Positions 17,199 to 22,241 of a stretch of 22,241 nt of DNA are shown piece after piece. Numbering within the stretch: position 1 is the stretch's first letter; each line of letters starts with the position of its first letter. The stretch lies in assembly GCA_003427395.1 (NCBI GenBank), contig BFEA01000116.1:2383610-2405850 (forward strand), written 5' to 3'. The notes below the pieces were generated by a model. That model did not search any database and had not been told where the DNA came from. It was given only the letters and a program-made list of their open reading frames with translations. Both the position numbers and the translations under genes were made by a program. The stretch is from Chara braunii (Eukaryota > Streptophyta > Charophyceae > Charales > Characeae).

Positions 17199-17586
17199 GG
17201 CACACTCACACTACCACGTATTTTCGCAAAATCACAAATTTTATGTAGTTTTTCGGGTCACAAGAGGCACGTATTTTGTGTGTTCACACAAAAGGGCACG
17301 TAAATGTCAGCGGCCTGGACAGCCGCGGGCTTACACGACACTTTTTTTTATTCCTTTTAGAAGAGAATTAAGGACGAAGGGGTTTCCCGGGAAAATATTT
17401 CTCAAAACCGCCGAGGAATTCTCAAATAAGAATAATGGCTGCTGGGACGGATGGGTCCGTATCCTGTTTGAGGGTTTGAAAAAATAGGCCCGGAGACTAA
17501 AAGAAGAGACGGCAACCGGCTGGGCCTGTAGGACCACGACAAAAGAGATATTGGATCCAGTGACGATGACAACTTCGACGCGGTTC

Positions 17587-18039
17587 GGCATCGACTCTGC
17601 TTATCGCCCTGGCATAGCAAGATCTGATGCGGCCTTGTCCTCCATCACGCCGCGCTATCTGTGCTCCCACGTTTCCACTACGTATCCACGCGCTGTAATT
17701 CTTTCCCACTTTCCCCTCTCTTTTCTGACCTTCTCTTCTTTAATCCGTTTCCCGCCACTTTCTGCTTCTACGATGACATCACCTCTTGCGACCTCTCTCC
17801 TTTGTCTGTTCCCTACCTTGTGTGTTTCCAGTACGTATCGGCACTATTTGGCATCGACCCTGTTTATCGCCCTGGCTTAGCAAGATCTGATGCGGTCTTG
17901 TCCTCCATCACACCCCGCTATCTGTGCTCCAACGCTCTCATTACGAATCCCCGCGCTGTACTTCTTTCCCACTTCCCCCTCTTTTCTGACTTCGTCCGTC
18001 CCTTACCTTGTGTGTTTCCCGCCACTTTCTGCTTCTGTC

Positions 18040-18040
<1 letters not shown>
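17587..18040. repeat. Imperfect tandem duplication inside D2, 263-bp period
   Basis: GGCATCGAC..TG.TTATCGCC, AGCAAGATCTGATGCGG, CTTGTCCTCCATCAC and CGCTATCTGTGCTCC occur at 17587 and again at 17850. Further matches (TTTCCCGCCACTTTCTGCTT, TACCTTGTGTGTTTCC) are at changed spacing, so indels followed the duplication. Confidence 0.8.

Positions 18041-18041
<1 letters not shown>

Positions 18042-18110
<69 letters not shown>
18042..18110. repeat. (CT)n microsatellite inside D2
   Basis: Uninterrupted CT dinucleotides of about 69 bp follow TTCTGTCAC. A separate polypyrimidine tract, mostly CCT and CTT, covers about 18352-18473 and could form triplex DNA. Confidence 0.95.
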
Positions 18111-18112
<2 letters not shown>

Positions 18113-18589
18113 CGAGGTGATTTCGGCTGTGCACGCTATTCGACTTCGCGGACTGGGACTATTTGGAATGATGGATTTTGTAGTTATATATTCGCTACTT
18201 CATCGAGTGCTGGTAAGCGCAATCTACTCCCCTGATGATGGCTGTGCCGGCGACACAGCCAAAATATGTCGGGAGGATTCGCGTTTTTGCTTTTGTTATC
18301 ACATTGACATTTTAATGAAGCAAAGTTTTTTGCGCTATTCTGTGTACCAGCATCTTCTACTTCTATTCTTTTTCTTCTTTCTTATTCTTCCTCCTCCTCC
18401 TTCTCCTCCTCCTCCTCCTCCTCCTCTTTCCCCTTCCTTCCTTCATCCTTTCTTCTGCATCTTCTTCCTCTAAGTTACGTGTCTATGGTCGACTTTTGAT
18501 CGGATGTGTACGTCTGTTTTTCGAGCACTGAGTCGGCGCTACAACCTGCATAGGCTGTTTCGACTCTCTATCTGCTCGCGGGCTTACAT

Positions 18590-18631
18590 ATTTTGCGGGG
18601 ACCTCCGGACCTCCGGAGGTCCCCGCAAAAT
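18590..18631. repeat. Perfect 19-bp inverted repeat with 4-base loop
   Basis: The left arm ATTTTGCGGGGACCTCCGG (18590-18608) and its exact complement (18613-18631) enclose ACCT. With nine GC pairs at the top and a T-rich base, the hairpin is strong. There is no T-run for a bacterial-type terminator and the setting is eukaryotic. It lies inside element D2, 220 bp from its right end. Confidence 0.95.
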
Positions 18632-18920
18632 CGTATTTCGTTTTCCTCTACTGCTTTTTGGAAGCAAAAAAAAAAGTGCATGGTGCTGTCTGACTGCAGA
18701 CAACGTATTTTCGCATCTCAAGGCCAGGTCGCGACCCTGTCTTTTCTGCTTTGGGCAAAAAACGGGTGACCAGTGTGACCCGCAGGTGCCATATAAACTC
18801 AAATTCACATACGTAAAATTTGCGGGAGTACGTGCTAGCGTGAGTATGCCCTAAGGCGTGTGTAAATCCTACGTAAAAGTAGAACAAAATACAAAGACAA
18901 TTCCGAAAATTGCAGAAACG

Positions 18921-19051
18921 AAAAGTCAGGATTAGCCTATACCTTTCTCGGCCTTTTGGCTAAGATCAAGTGTAGTATCTGTTCTGACCAGTTTAATATC
19001 TGATCCAAGGTCCATCGGGCCAAAAAAAAAAAAAAAAAAGTCAGGATTAGA
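18921..19051 (+). pseudogene. U2 snRNA retropseudogene, 3'-truncated, poly(A) tail, target duplication
   Basis: 18939-19021 (83 nt) matches the 5' part of U2 spliceosomal RNA: plant-type start ATACCTTTCTCGG, stem I, the branch-site-pairing segment GTGTAGTATCTGTTCT, stem IIa (CAGTTTAATATCTG) and a stem IIb-like GGTCC-ATC-GGGCC. It stops before the Sm-binding site, so it cannot form a U2 snRNP. A run of 19 As follows (19022-19040). AAAAGTCAGGATTAG flanks both sides (18921-18935 and 19037-19051). Three extra bases (CCT) precede the 5' end. Poly(A) and a 15-bp duplication at a T-rich cleavage site (TTTT on the bottom strand) are the marks of LINE-type target-primed reverse transcription. I see no plant snRNA promoter upstream. 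Confidence 0.93.
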
Positions 19052-19244
19052 CGTGTCGCATGCATCGGGGCCCATCAAGGACAAGCCCCGCGAACAGCGA
19101 AAGGCCAGAACCGCGACCGAGACGACCTGAACCCGGCATCACCATCCGCCGAAAATGCACCCTGGACCAGGTACAGGAACTGGAACTGGATTAGACCAAA
19201 CCTGGTCACCAAGAAATCACCAAAAAGGAAGGGGCTCTGGAGCT
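19052..19244. other. Unrecognised spacer beside the U2 copy
   Basis: Short unique-looking sequence between the U2 target duplication and the 51-bp tandem repeat. It may be the terminal part of the minus-strand LINE fragment, but nothing identifies it. Confidence 0.4.
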
Positions 19245-19346
19245 CGTTTATGCACACCAGCTGGTGCGTCAGATCCATCCTCCCGTATCCCCTGTCGTTT
19301 ATGCACACCAGCTGGTGCGTCAGATCCATCCTCCCGTATCCCCTGC
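19245..19346. repeat. 51-bp tandem duplication, two nearly identical copies
   Basis: The unit CGTTTATGCACACCAGCTGG... is repeated at 19245 and 19296, ending CCCCTGTC in the first copy and CCCCTGCA in the second. At 17 codons it keeps frame, and the minus strand reads QGIREDGSDAPAGVHKR twice. Near-identity points to a recent duplication. Confidence 0.95.
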
Positions 19347-19832
19347 AGTTTTATTCTGCCTGGGCCACTACCCCCTCCCCCCAATTGCCCTCCCGCTAAT
19401 GTCTGGCATGCTGTACCACTCGGATCCATCTCAGACTGCTACTGATCCTGACATGCTGTGTTGTCCAGGCCCTTCTCAATCTGCTATTGACTCAAAGGAG
19501 TCCTGGCCACACCCCTGGATCTGGGCCACTGCTCCCTGCTGGTTGTTGTGACTGGCCTTGCTGGCCCATAGATGTGGAGGACCTGGAGGTGTCAGGAGGA
19601 GAAAAGGAGGAGGGGGTTGGGGTGAGCGTCTGAACGGGCAGGTCTTCAGGGGGAGTGGGTGTTTGTGGTCCAGGAGGTGTCGGTGTCTATGGTGGGAGAC
19701 CAGGGAGAGGTGTCAAAAAGGGCGGGTCTTCAGGAAGGGGCGGGGGGGAAGGTGGTGTTAGGGGGGGTTGGCTTCCTGGGAGAGGGCGGGAAATGTGCAA
19801 AGCCGAGGGGGTGCTTTGAGGAGGGGGAGGAG
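19347..19832. repeat. G-rich (plus) / proline-coding (minus) low-complexity stretch
   Basis: From about 19570 the plus strand is a series of G-runs, for example GGGGCGGGGGGG at 19737-19748, a seven-G run at 19762-19768 and GGGAGAGGGCGGG at 19779-19791, so G-quadruplexes are possible. The minus strand reads proline-rich in more than one frame and continues the tail of the LINE frame that ends at 19833. No gene of its own is evident. Confidence 0.5.
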
Positions 19833-20900
19833 TTAGGGAGGGGCGCTCCAGCGAAGGATAAGGGCTAATAGGTGAGACAGGGGGGGCTCGGGCAGCAGGG
19901 GGGGCGTTGAAAGAGGAAGACCGTCTGGGAGGGGAGGGCACGCAGTTGGGACAGTGGGAGATGGCATGGGTAGAGAACTTAACGGGGTTGACTGCATGGG
20001 AGGAATGGAGCGTTGATGCCCGATATGGGGGGGTTGTGAGTATGGCCCAGGCAGCGCATGTCCTGTCACCAGCTCAGTAGTCATGTCCCCAGGCAGAGGC
20101 ATGAGGAAACAGTGAGACAGTCTGAGAAACCAGTGATTCTTGTCAGCAAGCCAGTTCTTCCATGTTATTCTTCCATCACCACTTACCTCACACATATTCC
20201 CCTGGAGGTCAATCCACACGTCACAAAATTCCTTCCGTGCCTCCTTCCCAGCCTGGGCCGGGATCGTTTCAAGGACCTTTCGTAGCTTGTGGGCGGCCAT
20301 AGGTATGTTAGTTCTCTGCAATTTGTTCCTTCGCTTGCGGCAAGTCGAAAGCGAATTCCTTCCTATCCATAGAGCACCAATTCGCCAAATCACGATCAGG
20401 ATAGCGAGCCGGGTCCTTTTTTTTTTTTTTTTGTGAGCCGGTTAACATTTGAATAGGTTATTTCGGAAAAGTGTCCACTGCGAAGGATTGTCGTTCCCTC
20501 TTCCTAGCAAGATTTGGCTGATATCCTGGGGGGCAAAAGTGTTCGTTATGTAGTGCCAGAGGGCATCCCAGCACCTCCACACTTGGACCGCTGTTGGACA
20601 GCCAAGCAGGCAGTGGGCACAAATTGGAGAGGAGCCCTTTTTCCGCTTTCCTCTGCTGGCTGCAGTGGGCACAAATTGGAGAGGAGTCCTTTTTCCTCTC
20701 ATATAGTTTGTGAGGCAAGCCGGTTTGGTGTCAGCAGACATCTGTGCAGAATCTGCCATTGCAGGGCCCGGTGGGAGGTGGGCATGACGTGGGCATACCT
20801 GTGGCACGGAATGTTTCTCACTGGTCAGCGACCTCGTACAATGTTTTTACGTTGCGACTTAGAGAACTACGGAGCAGAGGAGTCACATCACTTTGAAGCA
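19833..20900 (-). pseudogene. Second LINE reverse transcriptase C-terminal fragment with Pro-rich tail
   Basis: On the minus strand, frame 20807-20442 has SPICAHC (a zinc-finger CxxC), then CPTAVQVWRCWDALWHYI, as in zf-RVT domains of plant LINEs. HRALQWQILHRCLLTPNRL, the conserved lead-in, is in another frame near 20740. The His-containing middle of the finger is missing. A poly(A) run (20417-20432 as Ts on plus) interrupts the frame. After it, VIWRIGALWIGRNSLSTCRK and KVLETIPAQAGKEARKEF continue the usual C-terminal helix region, followed by about 80 Pro/Ser-rich residues to a stop at 19833. A 52-bp local duplication at 20610-20695 disrupts the finger. No catalytic RT core is present; the copy is dead. 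It differs in sequence from the fragment at 8895-9984. Confidence 0.68.
20610..20695. repeat. Direct repeat, 52-bp period, within the LINE zinc finger
   Basis: GCAGTGGGCACAAATTGGAG with AGGAG and a CCTTTTTCC follow-up starts at 20610 and again at 20662. In the LINE frame it duplicates the CxxC (ICAHC). Since 52 is not a multiple of three, it also shifts the frame. Confidence 0.9.
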
Positions 20901-21503
20901 CCTCTGTCCTCCTCCCCTCCTTCTCCCAAAAAAAAAAGAAAATAAAGTTAATAAACCAAAGAAGAAGCCACTCCCAAGGGATATTTGGCACATGGAGTAC
21001 GCCAGTATGGGATGATGTCATCTTGCTTTGCTGGCTTTTCACAAACTGGCGATGATCCTCCTTTTCTCCTCTTCTTTTTTTTTCTTTTCAAAAAAAATCG
21101 CCCATGGTCCATTTTACAAATGTAATGAATTTCTAGCGACTTTGCACTGCGGCTAAGAGAAGAAAAGGAAAGTTCATGTTTCTGACAAAATGAAAGGGTC
21201 TCTTTGCACAAACGAGTACCGCCTGACGTTCACGTGCTGCACGCTGAGTTTCTGGGTACTGCGTGGAGGTTTCCCGGCCAGCATGCGGCTCCCCAAGCAG
21301 GTGAGTGCAGGGGGCTGTGTAGCGCATGGTAGCGACCCCCCTCACCTTAGCGGCTAGTGCAGGGCTGAGGTTGCCCCTTCTGCTATCTGTTCTATCTTCC
21401 TTCGCTGTTTTTACCACTCTGACTCTAATCTGTACTTTTGCTTGCCGGTGAAGAGTAACCCGACTGGTGCCCCCCAGAACAGAAGGCCCTAGTGTCTTGT
21501 GTG
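20901..21503. other. Stretch without a recognisable gene
   Basis: A-rich (20929-20944) and T-rich (21060-21099) runs flank unremarkable sequence. 21220-21503 is unique-looking and ends in a 32-bp A-run, so it could be the 3' end of a plus-strand poly(A) retroelement. No domain or tail motif shared with the other elements is visible. Confidence 0.4.

Positions 21504-21535
<32 letters not shown>
21504..21535. repeat. Poly(A) run of about 32 bp
   Basis: Uninterrupted As follow GTCTTGTGTG. This is either a retroelement tail on the plus strand or simple sequence. The TIR element to its right begins within a few bases. Confidence 0.95.
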
Positions 21536-21538
<3 letters not shown>

Positions 21539-21539
21539 C

Positions 21540-21963
21540 TTTGGTTTAGACCACCAGTTCACACGAACCTAGGTAGTGCTCTTACCGGTGCACAGTAAGA
21601 GCATTTGGATTCGGGCCTTGGCAACTAACGAAAGCGGCAGGCCACTTTGAAAAGGCACATTTGCCGCCTCGGGAGCCTTGTTGCAAGCATCAGTCATAGT
21701 GGACAAACACCTAAGTGTTCTATCACATTGGAGTAGCATACCAAGCACACCACACAAGCAGTATACAGAGCACACCACACATGGACAGAGAGAGAGAGTC
21801 CGAGTGCAGGTAACTGCGTTTAAAGATAGGAACATGAAGCGCAAACGCATGTCAGGCGAAAGACCCGACACTGTGTTTCTGCCGGTCGCCTGTCCGGCGT
21901 CTTCAGGGGAGCCTTGGAAGGTAGCTTCTTCAGGCTCGTGTGAACTGGTGCTTTAAAACCAAA
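21540..21963. mobile_element. TIR element, about 424 bp, family undetermined
   Basis: The left end, TTTGGTTTAGACCACCAGTT with CACACGAACCT, and the right end (minus sense), TTTGGTTTTAAAGCACCAGT with TCACACGAGCCT, are inverted copies over about 32 bp. The flanks are A-rich on both sides, so a target duplication cannot be read. Near the left end, TGCTCTTAC and GTAAGAGCA (21577-21603) form a perfect 9-bp stem. The interior has a short GA run and AGCACACCACACA repeats, with no transposase. It is a MITE by form. Confidence 0.65.
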
Positions 21964-22199
21964 AAAGAAAAGGAAAAGAAAATGAAAGGAAAGTTGGCCA
22001 GTATATTCTTTTTGCTTTCCCTGTTTACTGACCATCAGAGAAGAACTGAAAACCGTCAAATGGAATCACTCTTTTAGTATTTTTCATACCTGCAGCGCAA
22101 GTGTGCGGTGCGCCATGCGGTGCGGTGCGCTGGTCACCGTTGCACTAAAAAAAAAAGTAAAAAAAAAAGTGGCCGTGATGTGTGAGAACACGCGCGCAC

Positions 22200-22201
<2 letters not shown>
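21964..22201. other. Unrecognised spacer with short A-runs
   Basis: A-runs near 22146-22168 and a GTGCGGTGCG repeat near 22102-22130 are the only structure seen. No gene. Confidence 0.5.

Positions 22202-22241
<40 letters not shown>
22202..22241. repeat. (GA)n microsatellite at the right edge
   Basis: GA dinucleotides run to the last base, mirroring the left edge. Confidence 0.97.

Larger units (their letters stand above)
17196..18854. mobile_element. TIR element D2, 1.65 kb, same end family as the 228-bp MITE
   Basis: The element spans 17199-18851. The left end GGGCACACTCACACTACCAC and right end (minus sense) GGGCATACTCACGCTAGCAC continue as similar sequence for about 45 bp and match the ends of the MITE at 3692-3919. 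TAA flanks both sides (17196-17198 and 18852-18854). The left TAA is also the right TAA of D1, so the two elements abut. The body holds a tandem duplication, a (CT)n tract, a polypyrimidine tract and a perfect hairpin. The 270-codon ORF at 17661-18473 reads through these repeats and is not a transposase. A non-autonomous Harbinger-like element is the best reading. Confidence 0.72.

Noticed and set aside
17661-18473. 270-codon plus-strand ORF, the longest in the window
   Set aside because: It reads through a tandem duplication, a (CT)n tract (Leu-Ser repeats) and a polypyrimidine tract (Pro/Phe runs). It lies within a TIR element and has no transposase motif.
18590-18631. Rho-independent terminator
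   Set aside because: No T-run follows the stem, and the sequence is eukaryotic and inside a TIR element.
18939-19021. Functional U2 snRNA gene
   Set aside because: It lacks the Sm site and the 3' half, and has a poly(A) tail and target duplications of retroposition.
21133-21417. Minus-strand ORF of 94 codons with Arg/Ala-rich sequence
   Set aside because: No domain recognised and no supporting context. It may be chance or part of an unrecognised retroelement.

Overview
The window looks like a gene-poor, repeat-filled stretch of a eukaryotic nuclear genome. It holds no intact host gene that I can support. Long (GA)n, (CT)n, (CA)n and poly(A/T) runs, terminal-inverted-repeat (TIR) elements, LINE debris, LTR-retrotransposon debris and a reverse-transcribed U2 snRNA fill nearly all of it. 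The 5' end of the U2 copy (ATACCTTTCTCGG) is of the plant type rather than the animal type, so I favour the green lineage. A charophyte such as Chara is a low-confidence guess. Both ends of the window are (GA)n tracts, as expected if an assembly broke in microsatellites.

Layout. 1-1.7 kb: (GA)n, a hAT-like MITE with an 8-bp target duplication (162-569), a diverged copy of a second MITE family (1057-1170) and a fold-back element (1452-1624). 1.7-4.3 kb: short direct repeats, tRNA-like SINE heads, compound (CT)n(CA)n tracts and a 228-bp Harbinger-like MITE (3692-3919). 4.3-8.0 kb: LINE 3' tails, a possible degraded EH-domain exon on the minus strand (5237-5374), another fold-back element (7310-7543) and long stretches in which I recognise nothing. 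8.0-10.0 kb: a 5'-truncated LINE on the minus strand, ending in a zf-RVT zinc finger. 10.0-16.1 kb: a minus-strand LTR-retrotransposon cluster, with a gag-like ORF, a tRNA-iMet-type primer-binding site, and three overlapping copies (A, B, C) of an LTR-like region with shared TATA and CCAAT-type boxes. 16.16-18.85 kb: two TIR elements abutting at one shared TAA. 18.9-19.05 kb: the U2 retropseudogene. 19.05-20.9 kb: a second minus-strand LINE fragment with a proline-rich tail. 21.5-22.0 kb: one more TIR element, then (GA)n.

The most interesting signal is a protein-coding ORF of about 180 codons inside the LTR-like repeats. It is open in copy B (12424-12966, minus) and broken in copy A (10939-11456, minus). 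The copies share the initiator Met, a CxxC motif and the terminal YFLD-stop. By hand, differences over 54 aligned codons fall 12/7/28 on codon positions 1/2/3, which is the pattern of a constrained protein rather than of drifting DNA. I do not recognise the family.

The parts are layered insertions and do not form a pathway. The U2 copy shows that a poly(A)-using LINE machinery has been active in this genome.
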